DNA of 18,318 bases from Candidatus Rokuibacteriota bacterium (GTDB lineage Bacteria > JAUVQV01): assembly GCA_030609125.1 (NCBI GenBank), contig JAUWCW010000011.1:1-18318 (forward strand). The letters are read 5' to 3'. The notes below the pieces were generated by a model. That model had not been told where the DNA came from. It searched no databases and worked only from the letters and a program-made list of their open reading frames with translations. A program made the position numbers and the translations under genes. This document shows, piece after piece, positions 7,692 to 14,507 of the stretch (position 1 is its first letter; every line of letters starts with the position of its first letter).

Positions 7692-7724
7692 CACCCCGTC
7701 AGGGAGTGGCTGACAACCTGTCAG
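7688..7724. promoter_or_regulatory. Tandem dyads: candidate activator sites for the pseudo-receiver promoter
   Basis: CTGACACCCCGTCAG (7688-7702) and CTGACAACCTGTCAG (7710-7724) share the form CTGAC-N5-GTCAG and are 22 bp apart, two helical turns. They lie about 116 bp upstream of the -24 element at 7841, a usual position for sigma54 activator sites. The first overlaps the stop codon of the activator gene. Confidence 0.7.
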
Positions 7725-7840
7725 AGTCCTGGCCCGCCGCGCCGCGATCTACCCTTCCAGGGAAGATCTTTTTGCGGATATTCCCCTGTCATTGGCGGTG
7801 ATGAAGCGGATTTGCCTGCGGTTTCCAGCTGTGTCAGTCA

Positions 7841-7856
7841 TGGTATGTATATTGCT
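7841..7856 (+). promoter_or_regulatory. Sigma54 (-24/-12) promoter for the pseudo-receiver gene
   Basis: TGGTATGTATATTGCT has GG and GC separated by exactly 10 bp and fits the TGGCACG-N4-TTGCW consensus except at two bases (C to T twice). Predicted transcription start is near 7867, about 30 nt before the ATG pair at 7895/7898. It is identical at 14 of 16 positions to the element at 8758. Confidence 0.8.
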
Positions 7857-7897
7857 TATCCACAGTCTAGGAATTGCCGTTGAAAAAAGAGGTAATG

Positions 7898-8278
7898 ATG
7901 CCCTTGCCGAAGGTACTGACTTTCTCGAAAGACCGGGCTGACGGTGACAACTTCACCAGGATAGTCGGTTCGGAGAGGTACGAGATGATCTGGACGGACA
8001 ACGGGCCCGAGGCCATCGTCCAGGCGCTTTCCGGCGGCCTCGACATCGTTGTCATCTTCCTCCGAAAGAGGGGGTACCGTGAGCTCGAGTACATCCCCTG
8101 TCTGAACAGCATCGACCAGAACCTTCCGATCATAGTTGTTTCGGACCACGACTCTCTCAAGCTTCAGCGGGAGATCAGAAAGCACAAGGTCTTCTACTAT
8201 CTGCCCCAGCCGGTGGAAGCTGACGAAATCCGGGCGGTAATGAGGGATGCCGTTGCCGCCTCGGCCAGGCACCACTGA
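7898..8278 (+). CDS. Degenerate response-regulator receiver-domain protein
   Basis: The 126-residue protein appears to be one stand-alone receiver-like (CheY-type) domain. The pattern of strands is right: PKVLTFS at the N-terminus, LDIVVIFLRKRG for strand 3, LPIIVVSDHD for strand 4, and VFYYLPQPVEADEIRAVM for strand 5 and helix 5. However, the phospho-acceptor position is Phe 54, the conserved Lys before Pro is Gln 104, and the N-terminal acidic pair is absent. The Ser of strand 4 (residue 82) remains. It therefore should not be phosphorylated in the usual way and may act by protein contact. Two adjacent ATGs (7895, 7898) follow AAAGAGG; the second gives better spacing (5 nt). It sits directly downstream of a sigma54 promoter and the activator gene, which suggests shared control with dsr and perhaps binding to the activator. 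Assignment rests on pattern only. Confidence 0.7.
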   Translation: MPLPKVLTFSKDRADGDNFTRIVGSERYEMIWTDNGPEAIVQALSGGLDIVVIFLRKRGYRELEYIPCLNSIDQNLPIIVVSDHDSLKLQREIRKHKVFYYLPQPVEADEIRAVMRDAVAASARHH

Positions 8279-8617
8279 CGGGGCATCCAAAAGGATCTTC
8301 AGAGTCCGACCCGCGGCGCCTTCACGCAGACCATCCCCTCTCTTCTCGTCAGAGAAACTCCTCCGGATCGGCACGCCACACGACGAAGCAGCCCGGATGG
8401 GTGCACGGCGGCGAGGGCAGCGGCAATCCCGTTGACGGCGCGCTTGAAGGAACGTGCGCCGCTCATCTTCCGCTTTCTTTCTGTTTCTGACAGATGACAG
8501 CACGGGCCGCCTCTTGTTCTGTGCCGGGAACGACGGATTCTGATACCGGCACCTCCATTTCAAGGCCGCAACAGAGGTTCCTGCGGCCGCGATCAAAGCG
8601 GGCCCGTCTCACCGTGC
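8279..8617. other. Long non-coding interval upstream of the dsr operon
   Basis: No convincing gene is seen on either strand; a 60-codon minus-strand frame (8463-8645) lacks a recognisable domain. The interval contains an inverted repeat GTGCCGG (8521-8527) / CCGGCAC (8546-8552) with an 18-nt loop. It also has two extra TGACA half-sites at 8488-8492 and 8495-8499 that resemble the arms of the activator dyads. No clear terminator for the pseudo-receiver gene is visible. Confidence 0.5.
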
Positions 8618-8653
8618 CTGTCAGGTTGTCATCAATGACTGACAATAAGTCAT
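8618..8653. promoter_or_regulatory. Tandem dyads: candidate activator sites for the dsr promoter
   Basis: CTGTCAGGTTGTCAT (8618-8632) and CTGACAATAAGTCAT (8639-8653) repeat the CTGAC-N5-GTCAG form with one or two changes each, 21 bp apart. They end 104 bp before the -24 element at 8758. The arrangement parallels the pair at 7688-7724. The inner arms also form the dyad GTCAT-CA-ATGAC, so half-site assignment is not unique. Confidence 0.65.
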
Positions 8654-8669
8654 GAGAGTTTCAAAGTGA

Positions 8670-8687
8670 TTGTGAGGGCAGTCACTA
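8670..8687. promoter_or_regulatory. CRP/FNR-superfamily operator-like dyad upstream of dsr
   Basis: TTGTGA-GGGCAG-TCACTA matches the TTGTGA-N6-TCACAA consensus of the CRP/FNR superfamily at 11 of 12 specified bases. In sulfate reducers HcpR is a regulator of this family. The site lies about 70 bp upstream of the sigma54 promoter. The overlapping GGGCAG (8676-8681) / CTGCCC (8690-8695) repeat gives an alternative structure. Confidence 0.5.
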
Positions 8688-8757
8688 TTCTGCCCGTCTG
8701 GCTGATAATGAATACGGAAAACAACACGTTAACAACAACGGGCATTTCCGTGATCCC

Positions 8758-8773
8758 TGGTATGGATTTTGCT
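8758..8773 (+). promoter_or_regulatory. Sigma54 (-24/-12) promoter for the dsr operon
   Basis: TGGTATGGATTTTGCT has the GG-N10-GC core and differs from the element at 7841 at only two positions, both in or near the variable spacer. Predicted start is near 8783, giving a leader of about 99 nt before the RsbRD_N gene. Confidence 0.8.
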
Positions 8774-8811
8774 CTAACTATTTGTCAATCATAAGTAAAT
8801 CATAGCTTATA

Positions 8812-8836
8812 TGTCGGGTATTGTTGGCGCCCGACA
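8812..8836 (+). promoter_or_regulatory. Hairpin in the dsr operon leader
   Basis: TGTCGGG (8812-8818) pairs perfectly with CCCGACA (8830-8836) across an 11-nt loop, inside the predicted 5' leader. A second small repeat, ATAAG (8791-8795) / CTTAT (8806-8810), lies just upstream. No T-run follows, so attenuation by termination is not supported; mRNA stability or a protein site is possible. Confidence 0.5.
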
Positions 8837-8881
8837 CCTTCTGCCGACCAAAGGACCGAAGGCCGGAGAGCATCGTAAATC

Positions 8882-9445
8882 ATGGAAATTACCGGTATCT
8901 TGAAAGAGCGGAAGAAAGACGTCCTGGACAGATGGTTCCAGGAGGTCGCGGATACCTATCCCGGGGAGACCCCGCGCTTTCTGCGCAACAAAGCCGACCG
9001 CTTTGCAAACCCCCTGGGGCACGCCGTCCGGCAGGGCCTGGAAGGTCTCCTGAACGGTCTCCTCTCGGGTGCCGGGGACGATGAGCTGGCCCCCCATCTC
9101 GACGAGATCGTGCGTATCAGGGCGGTCCAGGAGTTTTCCCCTTCCGAGGCGGTGCGGTTCGTTTTTCAGCTGAAAGGGATTGTCAGGGAAGAACACGGGG
9201 GTCGGTCCGGAGAAGCGTTGGCGGACGAGCTGTCGGAAATGGAAACGAGAATCGACAGGCTGGCGCTCCTGGCCTTTGACAACTACATGAGTTGCCGGGA
9301 AAGACTGTTCGAGATCCGGGTCAAGGAGCTCAAGGATACGATCTCCGTCCAGGCCCGCAACACGTGGCGGCCGGCAGCCGGGGAGGCTGGAAGTGAGACG
9401 TTTCAGAAACGAAATGATCGGAGGGGAAAAGATGAAGCGAGGTGA
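8882..9445 (+). CDS. RsbRD N-terminal-domain protein at the head of the dsr operon
   Basis: The 187-residue soluble protein matches the helical RsbRD_N domain (N-terminal domain of RsbT co-antagonist proteins), which has a globin-like sensory fold in that family. The diagnostic stretches are LKERKKDVLDRWFQEVADTY near the start and RAVQEFSPSEAVRFVFQLKG near residues 75-94. No STAS domain follows, so it cannot work as a complete RsbR. The last ~35 residues are polar and probably disordered. Proteins of this type are commonly found directly before dsrM in sulfate reducers; their role is not known to me. ATG 8882 is chosen as the first start after the leader; the nearest purine tract (GGAGAG) is 11 nt away, a weak site. 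The stop lies 6 bp before dsrM. Confidence 0.8.
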   Translation: MEITGILKERKKDVLDRWFQEVADTYPGETPRFLRNKADRFANPLGHAVRQGLEGLLNGLLSGAGDDELAPHLDEIVRIRAVQEFSPSEAVRFVFQLKGIVREEHGGRSGEALADELSEMETRIDRLALLAFDNYMSCRERLFEIRVKELKDTISVQARNTWRPAAGEAGSETFQKRNDRRGKDEAR

Positions 9446-9451
9446 GGACAG

Positions 9452-10456
9452 ATGAAAGTGTTGAGCGCACTTGTCGCGGTTGCAGTCCTTGTGCTGATCG
9501 CGGCCATCGGAACCGGACTGGCCCCCCTGCAATACGTCTTCGGGGTGGTCGTCCCCTACGCGGCTTTCGCCGTTTTTGTCGCCGGCTTCGTCTACAGGGT
9601 GGCAAAATGGGCCAAGTCGGCTGTCCCCTACAGAATACCCACCACCTGCGGGCAGCAGAAATCCCTGGACTGGGTGAAGCATAGCAAGCTCGAGGCGCCC
9701 CACACCACCGGGCAGGTCGTGGTCCGGATGCTGCTGGAGGTCTTCCTCTTCCGCTCCCTTTTCCGGAACACCCGGACGAACCTCGAGGATGACGACGACG
9801 GCGGCAAGAAGCTGGTCTACACCTCGAGCAAGTGGCTCTGGCTCGGCGGCATCACCTTCCACCTCGCTTTCTTCACCATCGTCCTCCGGCACCTGCGCTT
9901 CTTCACTGAACCCGTTCCCTTCCTGGTGCAGAGCGTGGAAGGGGTCGACGGCTTCTTTCAGATGACACTCCCGGCGCTCTATCAGACGGACCTGGTCATC
10001 GTCGGGGCCCTCACCTACCTCTTCCTCCGCCGCCTCTTCGACCCCAAGGTGCGATACATATCGCTGGCCAACGACTATTTTCCCCTCCTTCTCATTCTCT
10101 CCATTGCCGCCACGGGGATCCTCATGCGCCACGTCTGGCGCGTGGATGTCGTGGGCATCAAGGAGCTGGCGATGGGACTGGCGAGCTTCAGCCCCACGGT
10201 ACCCGACGGGATCGGGACGCTTTTTTACATCCACCTCTTTCTCGTGAGCACCCTGGTGGCCTACTTCCCCTTCAGCAAGCTCATGCACCTGGCCGGCGTC
10301 TTCATGAGCCCTACACGGAACCTGCCGAACAACAGCCGCGAGGTGCACCACGTCAACCCCTGGAACTACGACGTCAAGGTCCACACCTACGCCGAGTACG
10401 AGGACGAATTCAGGGAAGTCATGAAGGCAGCCGAGCTGCCTGTGGAGAAGGAGTAA
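9452..10456 (+). CDS. dsrM: DsrM, membrane cytochrome b subunit of the DsrMKJOP complex
   Basis: The 334-residue integral membrane protein is related to NarI-type diheme cytochromes b. It is thought to exchange electrons with menaquinone and pass them to DsrK. Membrane segments are visible at about residues 3-22, 28-48, 128-147 (LWLGGITFHLAFFTIVLRHL), 175-193, 210-226 and 240-262. His residues near helix ends, such as those in ITFHLAF, LRHLRF, MRHVW and YIHLF, are candidate heme ligands. The soluble loop at about 60-125 includes PTTCGQQKSLDWVKHSKLEA, a segment typical of DsrM. The ATG follows GAGGTGAGGACAG. The stop is 4 bp before dsrK, whose ribosome site lies within the dsrM 3' end. Confidence 0.95.
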   Translation: MKVLSALVAVAVLVLIAAIGTGLAPLQYVFGVVVPYAAFAVFVAGFVYRVAKWAKSAVPYRIPTTCGQQKSLDWVKHSKLEAPHTTGQVVVRMLLEVFLFRSLFRNTRTNLEDDDDGGKKLVYTSSKWLWLGGITFHLAFFTIVLRHLRFFTEPVPFLVQSVEGVDGFFQMTLPALYQTDLVIVGALTYLFLRRLFDPKVRYISLANDYFPLLLILSIAATGILMRHVWRVDVVGIKELAMGLASFSPTVPDGIGTLFYIHLFLVSTLVAYFPFSKLMHLAGVFMSPTRNLPNNSREVHHVNPWNYDVKVHTYAEYEDEFREVMKAAELPVEKE

Positions 10457-10460
10457 ATAG

Positions 10461-12119
10461 ATGGCAGCGACTCCAAAACCGGAAGAACTTCAGCAGATAG
10501 ACTACACCCCCCCCGAGAAGGAGTGGATGGAGGTGCCCCCCTCCTTCAAGCCGGGGACGTGGTGCTACGCCGGGAAGCCGCAGATCCTGGAGTATCTCGG
10601 CCTGCCGAACCCGCGCAAGTGGAGCCCGGCGGACGAAGACTGGAAATTCCCGGACAACTGGAAGAACACGATCCTCGAGGGGATCAGGGAGCGGCTTCTC
10701 AAGTTCCGCTCCTTCCACCTCTTCATGGACATCTGCGTCCGCTGCGGGGCCTGCGCCGACAAGTGCCACTTCTACCTCGGCTCGGGCGATCCGAAGAACA
10801 TGCCCGTCCTGCGCGCCGAACTGCTGCGCTCCATCTACCGGCGGGAATTCACCCTGACCGGCAAGATCTTCAAGAAGATGGCCGGCGGACGGGAGCTGAC
10901 GGAGGAAGTCATCAAGGAGTGGTTCAGCTACTTCTACCAGTGCACCGAGTGCCGCCGCTGCTCCGTCTTCTGCCCCTACGGTATCGACACGGCGGAGATC
11001 ACCATGATGGGGCGGGAGCTGCTCCACCTGATCGGGATGAACACCAACTGGATTCTCGAGCCGGCCGCCAACTGCTACCGCATGGGAAACCACCTCGGCA
11101 TCCAGCCCCACGCCTTCAAGGACAGCCTGTTGGGGCTGGTCGAGGATATCGAGATGGAGACGGGGATCAAGGTGGATCCCTCCTTCAACCGCAAGGGGGC
11201 GGAGATCCTCTTCATCACACCCTCCGCCGACGTCTTCGCCATGCCCGCCATCTTCACCATGATGGGCTACATGATGCTCTTCCACCACCTCGACCTCGAT
11301 GTCACCTTCAGCACCTATGCCTCCGAGGGAGGGAATTTCGGTCTCTTCACGTCCCACGAGATGCAGAAGCGGCTCAACTACAAGATGTACGCGGAGGCGA
11401 AGCGCCTGGGCGTGAAGTGGATCCTCGGCGGCGAGTGCGGCCACATGTGGCGGGTCATTCACCAGTACATGGGGACCCATTGGGACGGGTGCGACGAGCT
11501 CGAGGTTCCCGTTTCCCCGGTCACGGGGACCAGGTTCGAGCACGCCAAGTTCACCAAGATGATTCACATCTGCGAGTTCACCGCCGACCTGATCAAGAAC
11601 AACAAGCTGAAACTCAACCCGAAGCGCAACGACCCCTACCGGGTCACCTTCCACGACTCCTGCAACCCCGCCCGGGGGATGGGTTTCTTTGAAGAGCCGC
11701 GTTACGTCATTGAGAACGTGGCCAACAATTTCTTCGAGATGCCGGAGAACACCATCCGCGAGCAGACCTTCTGCTGCGGCGCCGGCACGGGCCTGAATAC
11801 CGACGAGTTCATGGAAATGCGGATGCGGGGAGGCTACCCGAGGGCCAGCGCGCTGAAGTATGTCGCCGGAAAGCATGACGTCAACCTGATGGCGACCATC
11901 TGCGCCATCGACAAGGCCACCCTGGACGCGCTGGTGAAGTACTGGATCCCGGAAGTCGAGATCGGGGGCGTCCACGAGCTGGTGGGCAACGCCCTGGAGA
12001 TGGAGGGGCAGAACGATCGAGAGACCAACCTGCGCGGCGAGCCGCTGCCCGTAGAACCGAGCGAGAGCCCGCCCGCGGCTGAAGGCGGCGAAGCCGGTGC
12101 CGAAGGAGGTGAGGCGTAA
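10461..12119 (+). CDS. dsrK: DsrK, HdrD-like iron-sulfur catalytic subunit of DsrMKJOP
   Basis: The 552-residue cytoplasmic iron-sulfur protein is related to HdrD of heterodisulfide reductase and is proposed to reduce the DsrC trisulfide. Two ferredoxin-type [4Fe-4S] motifs are present: Cys 92, 95, 98, 102 (CVRCGACADKC) and Cys 161, 164, 167, 171 (CTECRRCSVFC). The CCG-domain region that in HdrD-like proteins holds the noncubane catalytic cluster is visible as GGECGH near residue 325, HDSCNPARG near 393 and TFCCGAGTG near 438. The C-terminal ~30 residues are an acidic Gly/Ala/Glu tail that is probably disordered. AAGGAG lies 7 nt before the ATG. The stop overlaps the dsrJ start in TAATG. Confidence 0.96.
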   Translation: MAATPKPEELQQIDYTPPEKEWMEVPPSFKPGTWCYAGKPQILEYLGLPNPRKWSPADEDWKFPDNWKNTILEGIRERLLKFRSFHLFMDICVRCGACADKCHFYLGSGDPKNMPVLRAELLRSIYRREFTLTGKIFKKMAGGRELTEEVIKEWFSYFYQCTECRRCSVFCPYGIDTAEITMMGRELLHLIGMNTNWILEPAANCYRMGNHLGIQPHAFKDSLLGLVEDIEMETGIKVDPSFNRKGAEILFITPSADVFAMPAIFTMMGYMMLFHHLDLDVTFSTYASEGGNFGLFTSHEMQKRLNYKMYAEAKRLGVKWILGGECGHMWRVIHQYMGTHWDGCDELEVPVSPVTGTRFEHAKFTKMIHICEFTADLIKNNKLKLNPKRNDPYRVTFHDSCNPARGMGFFEEPRYVIENVANNFFEMPENTIREQTFCCGAGTGLNTDEFMEMRMRGGYPRASALKYVAGKHDVNLMATICAIDKATLDALVKYWIPEVEIGGVHELVGNALEMEGQNDRETNLRGEPLPVEPSESPPAAEGGEAGAEGGEA

Positions 12120-12514
12120 TGAACAAGAGGGGAGAGATGCTGACCGGGCTCGTCATCGCGGTGTTCCTCGTCCTCGTGCTGTCGCCGATCCTCTACAACT
12201 TCGCTGTCGGAAACGCCAGGAGCGTACCGGACCTGAAGCCCCCTCCCGGCGGCGAGAAGCAGTGTGTCGAGTCGAAGGAGTGGATGCGGGGCAACCACAT
12301 GCAGCTGCTCTTCGACTGGAGGGAGACGGTCGTCCGGGAAGGAAACCGGACCTACCGCGCGTCGGACGGCAAAGAGTACAACATGAGCCTCACCAGCGAG
12401 TGTCTGAGCTGCCACACCAACAAGGACGAGTTCTGCGACCAGTGCCATGACTACCTCAAGGTCAAGCCGTACTGCTGGGACTGCCATATCGTCCCTCCGA
12501 AGGAGAACGCGTAA
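12119..12514 (+). CDS. dsrJ: DsrJ, periplasmic triheme cytochrome c of DsrMKJOP
   Basis: The 131-residue protein is anchored by an N-terminal helix (about residues 8-26, LTGLVIAVFLVLVLSPILY), probably uncleaved, with the rest in the periplasm. Three heme c motifs are present: CLSCH (95-99), CDQCH (106-110) and CWDCH (119-123). Cys 49 (QCVESKEWMRGNH) matches the conserved extra Cys that in characterised DsrJ serves as an unusual His/Cys heme ligand. It is the only c-type cytochrome in the window and may connect the complex to periplasmic electron carriers. Its ATG overlaps the dsrK stop by one base, and its own stop overlaps dsrO in the same way, which indicates translational coupling. Confidence 0.96.
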   Translation: MNKRGEMLTGLVIAVFLVLVLSPILYNFAVGNARSVPDLKPPPGGEKQCVESKEWMRGNHMQLLFDWRETVVREGNRTYRASDGKEYNMSLTSECLSCHTNKDEFCDQCHDYLKVKPYCWDCHIVPPKENA

Positions 12515-13293
12515 TGAGTATGGACAGAAGGAAGTTCCTGAAGGTCGCCGGTGTCGGTGCGTTGGGGCTGGCCGGGCTGCCTGCGTCCAGGCTTCTCGCC
12601 GCGGACGATCCCCGCTTCAAGCCTCCCGCCGAAGGGCTGCAGGGGAAACGGTGGGCCATGGTGATCGACCTGACGAAGGAGGCGCATGACGCCGACGCCA
12701 TCTCGGTGTGCCACAAGATACACAACGTGCCGCAGCTCACCAACCCCAGGCACGAGATCAAGTGGCTCTGGAACACCGGGTTCAAGCATGCCTTCCCCGG
12801 CCTCGCTTCAAAACACATGGCGGTGCAGTACAAGGGGGAGCACTCCGCCCTGGTGCTCTGCAACCACTGCGAGAACCCGCCCTGCGTGCGGGTCTGCCCC
12901 ACCAAGGCGACGTTCAGGCGGGCGGACGGCATCGTTCTCATGGATTTCCACCGTTGCATCGGCTGCCGTTTCTGCATGGCCGCCTGCCCCTTCGGGGCGC
13001 GCAGCTTCAACTGGGTCGACCCCCGCACCGCCTCCAACCTGGACGAGCCGGGGGAAGTGATGCTGACCTTCCCGACGAGGATGAAAGGAGTGGTGGAAAA
13101 GTGCAACTTCTGCGCCGAGAGGCTGGCCAGGGGGCTCATCCCGGCCTGCGTGGAGAACTCCAGCGACGGCCGGATGCTCTTCGGCGACCTGGAGGACCCC
13201 CATTCCGACGTCAGCAGGATCGTCAAGTCGAAGTACACCATCCGACGCAAACAGCACCTGGGAACCGAACCTTCGGTTTTCTACATCGTGTGA
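12514..13293 (+). CDS. dsrO: DsrO, Tat-exported periplasmic ferredoxin-like subunit of DsrMKJOP
   Basis: The 259-residue protein has a twin-arginine signal (DRRKFLK at residues 4-10, then a hydrophobic stretch ending near SRLLAADD). It is therefore exported folded with its clusters. Cys-rich motifs for [4Fe-4S] clusters are CNHCENPPCVRVCP near residue 116, CIGCRFCMAACPFG near 149 and CNFCAERLARGLIPACVE near 195. It belongs to the HybA/NrfC-type family and would pass electrons between DsrJ and the membrane subunit DsrP. The TAATG overlap with dsrJ and AAGGAG 8-9 nt upstream support ATG 12514; ATG 12520 is also possible. The stop is 10 bp before dsrP. Confidence 0.96.
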   Translation: MSMDRRKFLKVAGVGALGLAGLPASRLLAADDPRFKPPAEGLQGKRWAMVIDLTKEAHDADAISVCHKIHNVPQLTNPRHEIKWLWNTGFKHAFPGLASKHMAVQYKGEHSALVLCNHCENPPCVRVCPTKATFRRADGIVLMDFHRCIGCRFCMAACPFGARSFNWVDPRTASNLDEPGEVMLTFPTRMKGVVEKCNFCAERLARGLIPACVENSSDGRMLFGDLEDPHSDVSRIVKSKYTIRRKQHLGTEPSVFYIV

Positions 13294-13303
13294 GGGGGCG
13301 GCC

Positions 13304-14461
13304 ATGTTAGATAAAGCGCTTTGCGGCAGCAAGAGATACTGGGGGCTGATCATTTTTCTGCTCGCCATCATCGGAGTGGGAGTCCTCACGTACGGGTACC
13401 AGCTCAGGGAAGGACTGGGAATAACGGGGATGGGCCGGAGTGTTTCCTGGGGCTTCTACATAGCCCAGCTCACCTTCCTCGTCGGCGTCGCTGCCTCGGC
13501 GGTTATGCTCGTCATCCCCTACTACCTTCACAACTACAAGGAATTCGGCAAGATCGCCATCCTCGGGGAATTTGTGGCCATCGCCGCGGTCACCATGTGT
13601 CTCCTCTTCGTCCTGGCTGATCTGGGACAGCCCCAGCGGATGTTCAACCTCATTCTCCACCCCACGCTGAATTCGGTTCTCTTCTGGGACATGATCGTTC
13701 TGAACGGGTATCTCTTTCTCAACCTGATTATAGGGTGGACCACCCTGGGAGCGGAAAAGAAAGGAACCCCGCCTCCGGGATGGGTGAAGCCACTCATCTA
13801 CCTCTCCATCCCCTGGGCGGTCAGCATTCACACCGTCACGGCCTTCCTGTACTCGGGACTTCCCGGGAGGGGCTTCTGGCTGACGGCGGTCATGGCCCCC
13901 CGCTTTCTGGCCTCCGCCTTCGCCGCCGGTCCCGCCCTGTTGATCCTCCTCGCCCTCATCGTGCGGAAGTACACCAAGTTTGATCCTGGAGCCAAGGCGA
14001 TCCAGGCACTGGCCAAGATCGTCACCTATGCCATCATCACCTTCGTCTTCCTCTTCTTCTGCGAGCTGTTCACCGTCTTTTACAGCCAGATCCCGGAGCA
14101 CATGGATCATTTCAAGTACCTCTACATGGGATATGACGGTTACGGGGCCTACGTTCCCTTCATGTGGCTCTCCCTCATCCTTGCGGGCATCTCGATCATC
14201 ATGCTCGTGAACCCGAAGACGAGGAAGAACGAAGGGACGCTCGTCGTGGCCTGCGTCATGGTCTTCATCTCGACGTGGATCGACAAGGGCATGGGCATGA
14301 TCTCGGGAGGGTTCGTTCCCGACCCCCTCCATGAGGTGCACGAGTACATCCCGACCCTGCCGGAGCTGACGATAACCGTCGGGATCTACGCCATCGGGGC
14401 CCTGATCCTCACCGTCCTCTACAAGGTGGTCGTCTCCGTCAGGGAGGAGGAGCTTGCCTGA
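13304..14461 (+). CDS. dsrP: DsrP, NrfD-like membrane subunit of DsrMKJOP
   Basis: The 385-residue integral membrane protein has about ten hydrophobic helices, as expected for the NrfD/PsrC family. It is thought to interact with menaquinone and to partner DsrO. Recognisable segments are SVSWGFYIAQLTFLVGVAAS near residue 48, FVLADLGQPQRMFNLILHPT near 105 and the terminal ITVGIYAIGALILTVLYKVV. DsrO and DsrP form one redox module and DsrM and DsrK the other within the complex. The ATG has an AGGGGG tract about 5 nt upstream. It closes the tightly packed block; about 500 bp of mostly non-coding DNA follows. Confidence 0.95.
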   Translation: MLDKALCGSKRYWGLIIFLLAIIGVGVLTYGYQLREGLGITGMGRSVSWGFYIAQLTFLVGVAASAVMLVIPYYLHNYKEFGKIAILGEFVAIAAVTMCLLFVLADLGQPQRMFNLILHPTLNSVLFWDMIVLNGYLFLNLIIGWTTLGAEKKGTPPPGWVKPLIYLSIPWAVSIHTVTAFLYSGLPGRGFWLTAVMAPRFLASAFAAGPALLILLALIVRKYTKFDPGAKAIQALAKIVTYAIITFVFLFFCELFTVFYSQIPEHMDHFKYLYMGYDGYGAYVPFMWLSLILAGISIIMLVNPKTRKNEGTLVVACVMVFISTWIDKGMGMISGGFVPDPLHEVHEYIPTLPELTITVGIYAIGALILTVLYKVVVSVREEELA

Positions 14462-14493
14462 GGCCGGGCCGGATGCCGGCCAGGTGAAATTTT
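14462..14493 (+). terminator. Weak terminator-like hairpin after dsrP
   Basis: GGCCGG (14462-14467) pairs with CCGGCC (14476-14481) directly after the dsrP stop, and TTTT follows at 14490-14493. The T-run is short and 8 nt away from the stem, so termination would be partial at best. Confidence 0.35.
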
Positions 14494-14507
14494 ACAGTTG
14501 CACTGTA
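14493..14507. promoter_or_regulatory. Perfect 15-bp dyad, candidate operator
   Basis: TACAGT-TGC-ACTGTA is a perfect inverted repeat that overlaps the -35 of the promoter candidate at 14498-14526. This is a common position for a repressor site. I do not recognise the regulator. Confidence 0.5.

Noticed and set aside
8463-8645. A 60-codon minus-strand frame in the gap before the dsr operon
   Set aside because: No domain and no clear ribosome site; it starts inside the candidate activator dyads, which explain the sequence better.
8807-10384. A 525-codon minus-strand open frame opposite the RsbRD_N and dsrM genes
   Set aside because: It is antisense to well-recognised genes and its His/Asp/Gly/Val-rich sequence has no domain. 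Such long shadows are common in GC-rich DNA.
10419-11975. A 518-codon minus-strand open frame opposite dsrK
   Set aside because: It lies wholly antisense to dsrK, whose cysteine motifs are unmistakable; composition is biased and no family is recognisable.
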